DNA from: Shewanella aestuarii
GTDB lineage: Bacteria > Pseudomonadota > Gammaproteobacteria > Enterobacterales > Shewanellaceae
Reading direction: 5' to 3'
Assembly: GCF_011765625.1 (NCBI RefSeq)
Contig: NZ_CP050313.1
Location: forward strand, 3,344,501-3,408,500
Length of the DNA: 64,000 nucleotides
Of the stretch, positions 1-10,090 are shown in pieces. How positions within the stretch are numbered: the stretch's first letter is position 1; each line of letters begins with the position of its first letter. The position numbers were made by a program, and so were the translations under genes. The notes under the pieces were generated by a model. The model made no database searches. It was not told the origin of the DNA and saw only the letters and a list, made by a program, of their open reading frames with translations.

Positions 1-160
1 ACTTATCACCGGCTGGAGTACGAACCGCTTTATCTGGATCGTCATTAATACTAATGGTGACATCACCTGTGTTCACCAATTTACTTTTGGCGACTAAAAT
101 CACCATAACTAGCAAGCATACTACGATAGTAAACATGCCAATTCCGATTGCCATTTCCAT
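1..160 (-). CDS. nqrF: Na+-translocating NADH:quinone reductase subunit F (partial, N-terminus)
   Basis: Only the first 53 codons lie in the window; the gene runs off the left edge. The start is the ATG whose complement is at 158-160, and the product opens [20 protein letters not shown], the single N-terminal membrane helix typical of NqrF. NqrF carries the 2Fe-2S ferredoxin and FAD/NADH domains (outside this window) and is where electrons from NADH enter the pump. It is the last gene of nqrABCDEF, about 65 bases after nqrE. The identification rests on the helix plus perfect operon context. Confidence 0.93.
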   Translation of the reverse strand, partial: MEMAIGIGMFTIVVCLLVMVILVAKSKLVNTGDVTISINDDPDKAVRTPAGDK

Positions 161-225
161 TAAATGCACCTTCTCATTAATCTGTCATTGTGCTGCAATA
201 AAATTAAGCTTTGCATTGCAATGCC

Positions 226-834
226 TTACAGCGAAATGCCAGCGAAAGACATAAAACCTAACGCCATTAAACCCGTGGTAATGAAGGTAATACCAATACC
301 TTGCAATCCTTCAGGTATAGCATTGAACTTCATCCGCTCACGCAAGCCAGCCAATAACACAATGGCCATTGCCCAACCCACCGCACTGCCACCAGCAAAC
401 ACCACTGATTCGCCTAGGTTATAGTCACGGTTTGCCATAAAGATCACGCCAGCAAAAATCGCGCAGTTAACGGTTAATAGCGGTAAGAAAATCCCTAAGC
501 TTTGATACAAAGTAGGTATGTAACGCTCTAAAAACATTTCCAAAATTTGCACTAATGCCGCAATAACCCCAATGAAGGTGATCAGTTGCAAATAACTAAT
601 ATTTAAATCAGCCATTCCCGCCCAAGCTAATGCGCCGGGCGCTAATACATTAACGTAAATAAGCTGGTTTAAAGGCACAGCCAGCATCATTACTACGATG
701 ACCGCGATACCTAAACCAAAGGCGGTTGACACCTTTTTTGAAACCGCTAAAAACGTACACATACCCAAGAAAAAGGACAGCGCCATGTTGTCGATAAACG
801 CAGCTTGGATAAATAGGTTAAAATAATGTTCCAT
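226..834 (-). CDS. nqrE: Na+-translocating NADH:quinone reductase subunit E
   Basis: This 202-residue integral membrane protein begins [20 protein letters not shown], the characteristic NqrE/RnfA opening. It shows about six hydrophobic helices, with short Cys-containing segments (FFLGMCTF and [11 protein letters not shown]) of the kind that in this family coordinate an Fe-S centre within the membrane between NqrD and NqrE. It is a core part of the Na+-pumping electron path in the inner membrane. It starts 2 bases after nqrD ends, so translation is probably coupled. Length equals the usual family length. RnfA is the close relative, but the neighbouring nqrA, nqrB and nqrC settle it as NqrE. 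Confidence 0.97.
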   Translation of the reverse strand: MEHYFNLFIQAAFIDNMALSFFLGMCTFLAVSKKVSTAFGLGIAVIVVMMLAVPLNQLIYVNVLAPGALAWAGMADLNISYLQLITFIGVIAALVQILEMFLERYIPTLYQSLGIFLPLLTVNCAIFAGVIFMANRDYNLGESVVFAGGSAVGWAMAIVLLAGLRERMKFNAIPEGLQGIGITFITTGLMALGFMSFAGISL

Positions 835-836
835 GA

Positions 837-1457
837 TTATCCTCTCTTACGCTGTACAACGTTGATAGCCCAAATCATCACTCCGATAAGGAAGAATGCA
901 CTTGGCGGTAAGGTGAACATTTCATTGGGTAAATACCAACCATCATTGGCGATAGTGGTAAAAATTTCGTGACCAAATAATGACCCACGGCCAAGAAGTT
1001 CACGCACAAATGCCACACCTAATAAAATAACGCCATAACCCATGGCATTGCCCACCGCATCGACAAAAGCTAAATGCGGTGGATATTTCATCGCAAATGC
1101 TTCAGCACGGCCCATAATGATACAGTTAGTGATGATCAAACTAACAAATACAGACAACTGTTTTGATAGTTCATAAGCCACATCTTGCAGCACCATATCA
1201 ACGATAATCACCAAAGAAGCAATAACCGTCATTTGGGCAATAATCCGCACACTATTGGGAATAAAGTTCCGAATAGTGGAAATAATCAGATTGGAAAAAA
1301 CCAAAACAAAGGTTACGGCTAAGGTCATGACTAATGCGGTTTGCATTGAGTTACTTACCGCAAGCGCAGAACACACACCTAGCACCTGCATCGCCACAGG
1401 GTTATTAGCAAATATGGGCGAGGTTAATATCTGTTTTGTTGAAGTCGTCTGGCTCAT
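837..1457 (-). CDS. nqrD: Na+-translocating NADH:quinone reductase subunit D
   Basis: This 206-residue, six-helix membrane subunit pairs pseudo-symmetrically with NqrE. Conserved pieces include [17 protein letters not shown] near residue 22, [17 protein letters not shown] near residue 108, which carries a Cys expected to help hold the intramembrane Fe-S centre, and [12 protein letters not shown] near residue 150. It lies between nqrC (adjacent, no gap) and nqrE (2-base gap) in one operon. The relative RnfE is excluded by context. Confidence 0.97.
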   Translation of the reverse strand: MSQTTSTKQILTSPIFANNPVAMQVLGVCSALAVSNSMQTALVMTLAVTFVLVFSNLIISTIRNFIPNSVRIIAQMTVIASLVIIVDMVLQDVAYELSKQLSVFVSLIITNCIIMGRAEAFAMKYPPHLAFVDAVGNAMGYGVILLGVAFVRELLGRGSLFGHEIFTTIANDGWYLPNEMFTLPPSAFFLIGVMIWAINVVQRKRG

Positions 1458-2222
1458 TTACTTCGCCTCCGCTGCAAATCGATTTAAGAATGTTTGATAT
1501 CCTTCAACACCAAACCAAAACTCAACCGCTTTTTGAATACCTAAACCAGTACGCGTTGCACCACTGACGCCATCAATACCATGTATGTCACCGGCTTTAG
1601 CACCGCCTTTCACCACTTTGATGGCAATCTTACCTTGCTCATCAAACAGCTTTTTACCTTGCCATAAAGCGTTCCATTCAGGATCCGTCACAAAATCAGC
1701 AATACCAGGTGTTTCACCATGCTCATAAAACACGATATTTTTGATCGTGTTCAAGTCTGGTTCTACCGCTAAATAGCCATAAATCATTGACCATAAGCCT
1801 TTACCATAAATAGGCATAACCACACTGGTTAGCTTGCCGCTTTCATCAAACACCTCAAAAATACGGACAATGTCAGCACGGGTTTTGATTTTGGCTGTGT
1901 CTTTTTTAGGCTTACGAGAAGTATCGGGATTAATCGCCGCCATGCGTTCATCAAAATCTAAAATATTCTCTTGCTCAACAAACTCACCGCTTTCAATGTT
2001 GACAATTTTAGGTTGTACGCGGGCAGCAAATACCTCACGAAAATCAGTATCAATAGCAATATCGGCAGCTTTTAATACAAACTGCTGCACTTCATCGCGC
2101 TTTTTCACTAACTTACGTTCTTTTAAAATCTCAGCGGTACCTGTGATCATAAACGAACACACTAAACTCAAGCTGATGATGAAAACCATGGTCCCCATCA
2201 CTGAATCTTTTTTAAAGGCCAT
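1458..2222 (-). CDS. nqrC: Na+-translocating NADH:quinone reductase subunit C
   Basis: This 254-residue subunit has one N-terminal membrane helix (about residues 10-30) followed by a periplasmic FMN-binding domain. The flavin attachment motif is visible as VSGATRTG, with Thr-223 as the expected covalent FMN site. In the family the flavin is attached by the ApbE transferase and passes electrons between the D/E Fe-S centre and NqrB. The start codon lies inside the end of nqrB (11-base overlap), consistent with coupled translation. Length is typical. Confidence 0.97.
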   Translation of the reverse strand: MAFKKDSVMGTMVFIISLSLVCSFMITGTAEILKERKLVKKRDEVQQFVLKAADIAIDTDFREVFAARVQPKIVNIESGEFVEQENILDFDERMAAINPDTSRKPKKDTAKIKTRADIVRIFEVFDESGKLTSVVMPIYGKGLWSMIYGYLAVEPDLNTIKNIVFYEHGETPGIADFVTDPEWNALWQGKKLFDEQGKIAIKVVKGGAKAGDIHGIDGVSGATRTGLGIQKAVEFWFGVEGYQTFLNRFAAEAK

Positions 2223-3426
2223 GGCGTTTTAGTCTCCGCTTGATGTTGGCTCGCGCTACCATGTAGTCGAACAACGGTGCCCATAAATTGGCAAACAAAA
2301 TAGCAAGCATGATGCCTTCAGGTAACTTAACGTTTAGCACACGGATCAGCACTGTCATAAAGCCGATCAAAGCCCCATAAGCATATTTTGCATTGCGGGT
2401 ATAAGAAGCAGTAACCGGGTCGGTTGCCATAAACATCATACCCATTGCAAAACCACCAGTGACCAAGTGCCAGGTCCACGGCATAGTTGCCATGGCATTT
2501 TTAGCCGGGCCAAAGTAGTTAAAGATAAGGGCGGTGACTATCATGCCAAGCATCACACCAGCAACCACACGCCAATCTGCAACGCGGGTCATTAACAAAA
2601 TGCCGCCACCAAGTAAAATTGCTAAAGCACTGGTTTCACCAATGGCACCCACGGTAAAGCCAAAGAAGGCATCCCACCAAAGTGGATCGCTTAATGCGCC
2701 AATCCAGCTAACGTCTGCAAAGTTCAGTTTATTACTTGCCGCTAAGGTTAAGGTTGTTGCCCCTGAATAACCGTCTGCCGCGACAAACTGGCTAATGGCA
2801 GCCACTTCTGTTGGATAGGCAAAATAAATAAAGGCATAACCAGCAAGTGCAGGATTTAAAAAGTTATATCCCATGCCGCCAAACATCTCTTTGGCCACAA
2901 TCACCCCGAAGCTAATACCAATAGCCATAATCCACAAAGGGGTCGACACAGGTAAAATCAATGAGAACAACAAGGCGGTAATAAAGAAGCCTTCATGCAG
3001 TTCATGACCACGCATTCTGGCAAAAATCACTTCCCAAAACAGGCAGACTATAAGCGCCGTTAAGTAAAACGGAATATAGTAACTTGCACCATAAGCGAAT
3101 AGGCTCAATATTCCTGATTCAGCGTTCAAACCTGAGAATAGCAAATTAAAAATAGCTAATTCCCAGTTAACTGGCTGCGTTGCACCTGCAATAATGGCAA
3201 GTTGTGCTTGCAACCCAATGTTGTACATACCAAAAAATACCGCAGGTAATAAACACATACCCACAATATGCATGGTACGTTTCACATCGATGGCATCACG
3301 CACATGCACTTGGCCTTTGGTACTACGACCATGAGCGATCCACAGCGAGCGTAAATAACTACGCATGGACGTACCGTGCTCGTAGTATTTATCCTGAGTT
3401 GATGGTTTCTTATCTGGCTTACTCAT
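2212..3426 (-). CDS. nqrB: Na+-translocating NADH:quinone reductase subunit B
   Basis: This 404-residue membrane protein has about ten hydrophobic helices and the NqrB flavinylation motif YSGATTLTL, with Thr-224 the expected covalent FMN site. In the family NqrB also binds riboflavin and forms the Na+ channel. The start chosen is the ATG at 3424-3426 (MSKPDKKPS), which overlaps the nqrA stop codon as TAATG, a typical coupling arrangement; an upstream in-frame ATG lies inside nqrA and is less likely. The soluble N-terminal stretch, including EHGTSMRSYLRSLWIAHGR, is characteristic. Confidence 0.97.
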   Translation of the reverse strand: MSKPDKKPSTQDKYYEHGTSMRSYLRSLWIAHGRSTKGQVHVRDAIDVKRTMHIVGMCLLPAVFFGMYNIGLQAQLAIIAGATQPVNWELAIFNLLFSGLNAESGILSLFAYGASYYIPFYLTALIVCLFWEVIFARMRGHELHEGFFITALLFSLILPVSTPLWIMAIGISFGVIVAKEMFGGMGYNFLNPALAGYAFIYFAYPTEVAAISQFVAADGYSGATTLTLAASNKLNFADVSWIGALSDPLWWDAFFGFTVGAIGETSALAILLGGGILLMTRVADWRVVAGVMLGMIVTALIFNYFGPAKNAMATMPWTWHLVTGGFAMGMMFMATDPVTASYTRNAKYAYGALIGFMTVLIRVLNVKLPEGIMLAILFANLWAPLFDYMVARANIKRRLKRHGL

Positions 3427-4808
3427 TAACCTTCCCTCTCGATGATATCTAGGCAAGCGCGTAACTCTTTACCAAAGTCGTACTTTCCAGGACACACAAA
3501 TGTACACAGTGCTAAATCTTCTTCATCTAACTCAAGCGCGCCAAGAAGCTGTGCCTCATCGGTGTCTCGCACCACTAAGTCACGGATAAGCAAGGTAGGT
3601 AAAATATCTAGTGGCATTACACGGGCTAATTGACCAAACGCCATCATTGCGCGGGCAGAGCCGCCAGCATGAGTCGTAAAATCAAATAACTTCTTCGTCT
3701 TGCTAAAGCCCGACATCATGATGCCTGTTAAACTAAATTTGTCTTTGTCTTTGCGAACCCAAGGTAATAGCTCATGCTTTTCATCTTCGGTTAACACACA
3801 AATTTGACGGTGAAAGCGCCCCAAATAGTCATATACACCTTCGGCAGTATGGCCATTTAACACATTGCCAGATACTACTCGTGAATGAGTATCTTTAATC
3901 TGCCCTTCAACAATAGGGCTTAATTTAGCGCCAAGTTGAGTACGAATTAAGCGTGGGTTCAGTACATTTGGCCCTGCAAACGCCACAATACGTTGGGTAA
4001 ATAAGTCACCTGTTAAAAACAACTTGCCGTAAGCAATCACATCTTGGTAATTCAAATGCCACACTTGACGTTCGATACTGGCAGGTAATAAGAAGTGAAT
4101 ATGTGTTCCAACAAGCCCAGCAGGGTGGACACCGTTAAAATGATGAATAGAGACTTGGCTTAACTTTGCAGCGACGTCTTGGCTAATCAAAGGTGCTTGA
4201 TCATCTTGACACAAATAGACTTTGCCTTGAGTCAAATAAGATAAAACCTGTAATCCGGCTTCAAAATCGCTTTGGTATTCGGCGATCATAATGCGAGGAT
4301 CGGCTGCGAGCGGATTCGTGTCAATGGCAGTCACAAAGATACCGGCAGGTTCTGCATCTAACTGAGGCACACGAGAAAATGGCCGGGTACGCATTGCCGT
4401 CCATAAGCCGCTATCAACCAGATTATCAACTACCTGTTGGCGAGTAAGCGCACTTAAATCTGCATACTTGGCAAACTCAATCGCTTGTTGTTGCTCGTCG
4501 CAGTCGATGATAACCGCTTGTAAAACCCGCTTTTCACCACGTTCTACCGCCTTAATGACGCCACTCGCTGGTGCAGTAAATTTAACGCCTGGGGTTTTCT
4601 TGTCTTCAAAAAGTGCTTGTCCTTTTAAAACATGATCGCCCACATCAACTAACATAGTTGGCTTTAAGCCAACGTATTCTTCACCCAATAATGCAACCTG
4701 AGTGACTTTGTCACCATCAAACACTTGCTGAACTGGCACACCTAAAATAGGTATATCCAAGCCGCGTTTGATGGTAATTGTTTGGTTTGTAACCCCTGCC
4801 ATAAGCAT
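3426..4808 (-). CDS. nqrA: Na+-translocating NADH:quinone reductase subunit A
   Basis: This 460-residue, mostly soluble subunit is the first gene of nqrABCDEF. Conserved pieces include ITIKRGLDIPILGVP at the N-terminus, LLGEEYVGLKP, LFEDKKTPGVKFTAPASG, and near the C-terminus LGALELDEEDLALCTFVCPG. In the family NqrA sits on the cytoplasmic side of NqrB near the quinone site. The ATG at 4806-4808 is preceded by AAGGG at about 8 bases spacing, so it is preferred to an upstream ATG at 4835. No nqr gene lies upstream, so the promoter should be between here and cydC. Confidence 0.95.
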   Translation of the reverse strand: MLMAGVTNQTITIKRGLDIPILGVPVQQVFDGDKVTQVALLGEEYVGLKPTMLVDVGDHVLKGQALFEDKKTPGVKFTAPASGVIKAVERGEKRVLQAVIIDCDEQQQAIEFAKYADLSALTRQQVVDNLVDSGLWTAMRTRPFSRVPQLDAEPAGIFVTAIDTNPLAADPRIMIAEYQSDFEAGLQVLSYLTQGKVYLCQDDQAPLISQDVAAKLSQVSIHHFNGVHPAGLVGTHIHFLLPASIERQVWHLNYQDVIAYGKLFLTGDLFTQRIVAFAGPNVLNPRLIRTQLGAKLSPIVEGQIKDTHSRVVSGNVLNGHTAEGVYDYLGRFHRQICVLTEDEKHELLPWVRKDKDKFSLTGIMMSGFSKTKKLFDFTTHAGGSARAMMAFGQLARVMPLDILPTLLIRDLVVRDTDEAQLLGALELDEEDLALCTFVCPGKYDFGKELRACLDIIEREG

Positions 4809-4947
4809 CACCACCCTTATAAAATCGATAATCAATTTTAAAACTTTGTTAATGCTAATATACCAGCAAAGATCACAGTTATGAGCAATTCTGTAATTTT
4901 AAAACAGGAATTCCGCACCAAAGTGTGACGAACATCAAGTCACTTTC

Positions 4948-4958
4948 TGTGATTCACA
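4948..4958. promoter_or_regulatory. short perfect palindrome upstream of nqrA, possible operator
   Basis: TGTGATTCACA is an 11-base perfect palindrome about 140 bases upstream of the nqrA start. Its half-site TGTGA is that of CRP, but the one-base centre is too short for a normal CRP site (6-base spacer). A second TGTGA lies at about 4924. I see the symmetry only; function is inferred. Confidence 0.25.
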
Positions 4959-5053
4959 AAATTATGTTATTTTTACTACAATTTATTGCTGAACAAGTTA
5001 ACACTAAATTAGCAGTCAAATCTCTTGGTCAGTTTTGGCCTGCTTAGTCCAAT

Positions 5054-6754
5054 TTAACGCTGTAAATCAACCTCAAGTAACTGACCATGGTTTAAACTAA
5101 AACACCTATCTATTGCCGATAAACCTGCAGTACGGTGGCTGATCATTAAGATAGTTTTATTACTTGAGTGGGCAAAAATGGTCGCTAAAATATCACGTTC
5201 GGTGCGCTTATCTAACCCTTCTGTCGGTTCATCTAATAGCAACAATGGCGCATCTCGCAATAATGCTCTTGCAACACCAATACGACGCTGCTCGCCCCCA
5301 GATAGCTGTCTGCCACCTTCACCAATCCATGCATCAAGCGGATCTTTGTCTTGTAATAAAGTACCTAAGCCAACTTGCTCAATCACTTCACATAAACGTT
5401 CATCGTGTGCTTTGCGTTTTTCACCTGCTACATAAGGCAAAGCAATTCGTAAGTTGTCACGTAAAGTTCCACTAAATAGATGCACTCTTTGACTAACCAC
5501 TGTCATGGCAGCGCGTAAATTGGCTTCGCTATAATCTTGAATTGGTTTACCATCAAGTAAAATGTTGCCTGACTGCGCCTGCCATTCACGGGTAATAAGC
5601 CCTAATAAACTTGATTTTCCACAACCGGTTTTACCCACAATAGCAACCTTCTCACCAGCTTTAATCGATAAACTAAGCTCTTGTAAAATAGGTTGCTGCG
5701 CTCGATAACAAAAATTCAGTCCGCTGATTTCAATCGCGCCGCTGTTGGCTTGTAATTGACTGTTAGGATCAAAAACAATGGCAGGAGTTTGCTCAGTGAT
5801 CGCACTGACTCTGGTAGCCGCCAATACTGTGCTCGATAAATGCTGAAAAGCCCCCGCTATTGGCATCATCATTTCAAGACTTGCCATGGTGGCGAATACA
5901 ATCATGGCAAATAGTGGCCCTGGCGGCGCCGTGTCACCCACACCACTCGCTGCTAAAAACAGCATCATAAGTACCGCAAACCCATTGGCTAAAATTAACA
6001 TGGCTTGACTTAAGGCGGTGATATTGGCCATGGCTGTTTGGCTACTAAAAAAAGCCAATTGTTGTGTATGAAGTTTATCCATAAAGCGCTGATTCGCACC
6101 AAAGAGACTCAACTCGGCTTGCCCTTGAATAAAATCAAGTAATTGCACTCTAAATGCCTGTTTGGTTTCAATCAATTGTTCACCTGGCGCTTTACCTAAA
6201 CGATAAAAAACCACCGGTAACACTAGCCATACCATTAACAAAAAGGCACATAAACTCAAGGCAAGGGACGCATCAAACCAAGCGATAAACCCGTACAGCG
6301 CAGCAATCAACAATAATGAAGCACTGATTGGGATTAACAGGCGTAAATACAAATGATCTAAGGTATCAATGTCGGCCACTAAACGGTTAAGCAAATCGCC
6401 ACGGCGAAGCCCTGATAAATTTTCCGCGCTTAACGGCAATAAACGGCGCCAAGCCCATACTCTAAGTTCAGTGAGTAATTTAAATGTTGCTTCATGGGTA
6501 GTTAAGCGTTCACCATAACGGCTTGCGGTGCGGGCAATGGATAAAAATCGAACCCCGCCTGCAGGGGTAAAAAAGTTAAATGCTTGGGCGGTGGCAACTG
6601 TTAACCCTGCGACAGCGGTGGCAGATAAAAACCAGCCTGATAATGACAACAGCCCTACACCTGCTAATAGTGTGATAACACTGAGCAATAGCCCCAACAT
6701 CATCATTAACCATTGGCGTTTAAATAACCTTAAAAAAGGTAGCAAGACTTTCAT
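5054..6754 (-). CDS. cydC: Glutathione/cysteine ABC exporter CydC
   Basis: This 566-residue half-transporter has about six membrane helices in residues 1-310, then an ATPase domain. Visible are Walker A IVGKTGCGKSS (about 370), the signature LSGGEQRRIGVARALL (about 480), Walker B LLLLDEPTEGLD and the switch histidine in MISHRTAG. CydDC exports cysteine and glutathione to the periplasm and is needed for assembly of cytochrome bd and c-type cytochromes. The start overlaps the end of cydD by 4 bases, so the pair is one operon. CydC itself appears complete, but its partner cydD is frameshifted. Confidence 0.93.
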   Translation of the reverse strand: MKVLLPFLRLFKRQWLMMMLGLLLSVITLLAGVGLLSLSGWFLSATAVAGLTVATAQAFNFFTPAGGVRFLSIARTASRYGERLTTHEATFKLLTELRVWAWRRLLPLSAENLSGLRRGDLLNRLVADIDTLDHLYLRLLIPISASLLLIAALYGFIAWFDASLALSLCAFLLMVWLVLPVVFYRLGKAPGEQLIETKQAFRVQLLDFIQGQAELSLFGANQRFMDKLHTQQLAFFSSQTAMANITALSQAMLILANGFAVLMMLFLAASGVGDTAPPGPLFAMIVFATMASLEMMMPIAGAFQHLSSTVLAATRVSAITEQTPAIVFDPNSQLQANSGAIEISGLNFCYRAQQPILQELSLSIKAGEKVAIVGKTGCGKSSLLGLITREWQAQSGNILLDGKPIQDYSEANLRAAMTVVSQRVHLFSGTLRDNLRIALPYVAGEKRKAHDERLCEVIEQVGLGTLLQDKDPLDAWIGEGGRQLSGGEQRRIGVARALLRDAPLLLLDEPTEGLDKRTERDILATIFAHSSNKTILMISHRTAGLSAIDRCFSLNHGQLLEVDLQR

Positions 6755-8558
6755 GAGTTAACTTCCTCTTGCTGGATCAACTGATAAAAATGCCCCTTGG
6801 CGTTAAGCAATTGCTGGTATGAACCTTGCTCAACCAAGCTGCCTTTATCCAGCACAATGATATGATCAACCCGATATAAATCATCTAACTTATGAGTAAC
6901 CAGTAATGCACTATGTCCCGCCATGGCCTTGTATAAGGTGTCCATTACCGCAATGGCACTGGCTTCATCCAAACTGGCGGTTGGCTCATCTAAAATAAAT
7001 AAGCTGGCATGCTGAGCAAGAGCTCTTGCTAAGGCAATCCGCTGCGCCTGTCCAACAGAAACACCTGCAGCCTGGTCGCTAATTTGCGTGGCTAGCCCTG
7101 AGGATGCTGTTCAACAAAATCGGCAATTTGTGCTTGTTCAAGTAACGCCATGATTTGTGCATCGGTTAATTCTGGCGCGCCCAAAGAGACATTGTCAGCA
7201 ATGGTGCCATGGAACAACTGCGGATCTTGCCCAAGCCATGCAAGTTGTTTTCGCCATTGACGAATAGGTATTGATGCAAAAGGCTGATCGTTAATTAGTA
7301 GCTCACCTTGATAAGGTAAAAAACCAAGTAAGGCCTGAAGTAAACTGGTTTTACCTGTACCGCTTGCTCCTACCACCGCCAAATGCTGCCCAGAAGTTAA
7401 CTCAAACGAAATTGGTCCTAATAAACATTTACCATCAAGGCTCATCACTTGCAGATTTGACGCCTTAATGCTGATGGTCGATAAATCCATCTCAAGGGAT
7501 TTCACCGTTTCATCAGCATGTGCAAAATGAGATTGGCTAGCCTTTGCTTCAAGAGGCTGAACAACTGGGTAGTCGAGTAATTCTACTAGCGACTCAGCTG
7601 CACCAATGGCTTGAGCTTTGGCATGATAATGGGTGCCTAAATCACGTAGCGGCTGATAAAACTCTGGCGCTAAAATCAACACAAACATACCAGTGAATAA
7701 GCTGATCCCCAATCCATAATGACCAAAATCTAAATGATCCAGATAGCTAAAACCAAAATACACGGCTAATACTGCAATGGATAACGCCGCAAAAAACTCC
7801 AATACCGCCGAGCTTAAAAAAGCTAACCTTAATACCGACATGGTTCTGCTTCTAAAATCTTCAGATGCATCATGAATTTGGTTAATTTCAGCTTCCGCGC
7901 GATAAAAAAGCTTCAAAGTACTTAAACCTTTTAAGCGATCCATAAAGTGACCGCTTAAACGTGATAATGCGCTGAAGTTTTTTCGGTTCGCATCTGCGGC
8001 GCCCATGCCCACTAAAATCATAAATAAGGGGATCAGTGGTGCTGTGCCTAGCAGTACTATGCCCGCAGCCCAATTCAGTGGAAATACCACCACTAAAATA
8101 CATAACGGGATAAATGCCGCTAACATCATTTGCGGCACATATTTACTATAAAAATCATGTAAATCTTCAACTTGCTCAAGTACGATGCTCACCCACGCCC
8201 CTGCTGGCTTACCCTTAATAAAGGCTGGCCCTAAAGTGATGAGTTTATTCAACACAGCTTGACGAATATCTTGGCGAAGCAGTTTGCCGGCTTCAAAGCT
8301 TAATCGCTCCCGCGCAAAGGCTAAACCTGCGCGTATAATCAGCAACAACGTAAGTGTGATAAAGGTTGTAGATAATTCATTAACTGGGGTGTCCAGCATA
8401 ATGACATAGTGCAAGATGGTAGCAATACAATAAGCTTGGCCGATAATGGCAAGCCCATTTAAAAAGCCACAAAAAATAGCTAATTTAAGAAATATTCCAC
8501 AAGCTGATTGCTGAGCTTTAAGCCACTTGACCAGTGATTTTTCTAACGACTTATCCAT
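6751..8558 (-). pseudogene. cydD: Glutathione/cysteine ABC exporter CydD, frameshifted
   Basis: The 5' part encodes six helices plus the start of an ATPase domain with Walker A VVGASGTGKTS and a conserved LAWLGQDPQLFHGTIADNVS segment, then hits a stop at 7092-7094. Dropping one base near 7096-7098 (a run of Gs on the coding strand) restores frame and reads LATQISDQAAGVSVGQAQR, then RIALARALAQHASLFILDEP and the normal C-terminus to 6751. So one base appears to be missing. Truncation removes the ABC signature and Walker B, so the product would be inactive unless the ribosome shifts or the base is a sequencing error. The rest of the gene is well conserved, which argues for a very recent mutation or an error. 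The ATG at 8558 (MDKSLEKS) is likely; another is at 8570. Confidence 0.85.
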
Positions 8559-8751
8559 GGTTCTCCACAATATTCATCCTACTACACCCTATTATTCGCC
8601 ATCGTAAATACAGTTGATCATAAAGACCCAGGTGGAACTGAAAAAATCAGCTTGATGAGTTAGATTGAAAGAGGCGGCAGTATCGCAGTAACGGCTTACC
8701 TATTACAGTCGACAAAGTAATAATGTTAACTAGTGCACAGTTACAGCAGCA

Positions 8752-9822
8752 TTAATCATGAGTGGAAAAAGGATGACCAAATTTAACTAACACCTGCCAT
8801 AACAACTTTAGATCTTGAGCTTTATTGGCATAGGCTCCTCGCTCGCACCAGCTAGTGTGCTGCTTACCAAGCTCACAGGCTGCCCGGCCAATAATTTCGG
8901 CATTAATCACACCTCTTTCAGCAATACTTTGCGCTAAAGTGGGCATATTAGCACCACGAAAATCACTTGGCACATCCATAACCGCTAGCTGATTACCGCA
9001 ATGCCATACTAATTCAAACTGATAAAGCTCACATAATTGTTGTAACGCATCACCGATGGCGGTGCCTTTAAAGCTCGGATCAGCAACCAGCATATCAATA
9101 TCACTATGTAACGACAGATCACCATGAATTTGTGCTTCGATATAATGATCTAAATTGCCACTTTGTTGGCGACTAAATCGACTAACAAGGCTATCAGCCA
9201 ACTCATTAGCCAAATAAGCAACCAATTTAGCTGGCTTAAAACCCGTTACACCTAATGCATAATGACGCTCAAAGCTTTCACTTAACAGTGCCGCTAGCAC
9301 CCCATCAAAGCAACTGATTGTGCCCTTTTCTTTAGGTAAGCGATATGAGTCCATATAACTAAAAGTACAACGTGACAGTAGTTGTGGCTTAGTTAATAAA
9401 TAGCAACTACCAAAACGTGGCGCAGGCCCATGAGGACACAAGCCTAAATCTAGCGCACCGTATTTAGGGCGATGTTTAATACCCGAATAGTGATGGCCAA
9501 ATAATTGGTTTTCCCAATGATCGCGCGGGCCACCCAGCTCAGGAGACAATTGCCCATTTGATATGTGGGTTTCAAACTGACTTTTGTAAAAGCCATCTTT
9601 GATTAAACCCGCCACAACCGTCATACCACGGCTGTCTATTCTGTCAGGGTGAAAGTGAACCGCTACCCGTCCATGGCGGGTCAACTGACGCATAGCTTGA
9701 TGTAATTGTGGCGTAGGAATATTTGACATCATCAACACATTTTTAATCAAAGCATGGGCAGGATCGCGCAGTGTTAAGGCGATCTTTTCAATATGTGTTT
9801 GTGCGGCTGATTTATGGTTCAT
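8752..9822 (-). CDS. DUF3626 family protein
   Basis: This 356-residue protein of unknown function resembles the DUF3626 family (recognised from memory, not by search). Distinctive pieces are VAVHFHPDRIDSRG near residue 73, KYGALDLGLCPHGPAPRFGS mid-protein, and IEAQIHGDLSLHSDIDMLV followed by DPSFKGT. The HFHPDR and EAQIHG motifs contain charged and His residues that could be catalytic. No signal peptide or membrane helix is evident, so it is probably cytoplasmic. The start at 9822 (MNHKSAAQ) has AAGGA six bases upstream and is preferred to the upstream in-frame ATG at 9867. It stands alone between cydD and the divergent rhlE. Confidence 0.6.
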   Translation of the reverse strand: MNHKSAAQTHIEKIALTLRDPAHALIKNVLMMSNIPTPQLHQAMRQLTRHGRVAVHFHPDRIDSRGMTVVAGLIKDGFYKSQFETHISNGQLSPELGGPRDHWENQLFGHHYSGIKHRPKYGALDLGLCPHGPAPRFGSCYLLTKPQLLSRCTFSYMDSYRLPKEKGTISCFDGVLAALLSESFERHYALGVTGFKPAKLVAYLANELADSLVSRFSRQQSGNLDHYIEAQIHGDLSLHSDIDMLVADPSFKGTAIGDALQQLCELYQFELVWHCGNQLAVMDVPSDFRGANMPTLAQSIAERGVINAEIIGRAACELGKQHTSWCERGAYANKAQDLKLLWQVLVKFGHPFSTHD

Positions 9823-10090
9823 CGATTTCCTTGTCATTCTATGCATTAAAATCCATGAAGACCCCATAAGCTGTATTAACGATTCAGCTTAGCTTGCTTT
9901 GTTAAAATAACACCAAGTATCTCATTGTATGTAATATTTCACTAATTAGCACTCAAGATGAAGACTTTTTCACCAAAGTCTTATGGTCGTTTATATAGCA
10001 CTATTTGGGGTTTTCAGGTAAGCTGCATCCCCGCCGATTTTGGCTACCTTAAAAATTTAACTGCGCTAGTGGTTAAACGAGATGTAATCT

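Noticed and set aside
226..4808. Rnf complex instead of Nqr
   Set aside because: NqrA and the NqrB/NqrC flavin motifs with the nqrABCDEF order are specific to Nqr; no RnfB or RnfC is present.
5164..5475. plus-strand frames inside cydC
   Set aside because: They lie antisense to the conserved ATPase domain of cydC.
8590..8640. possible FNR or ArcA site upstream of cydD
   Set aside because: Only a TTGAT half-site is visible; no matching second half at the right spacing.
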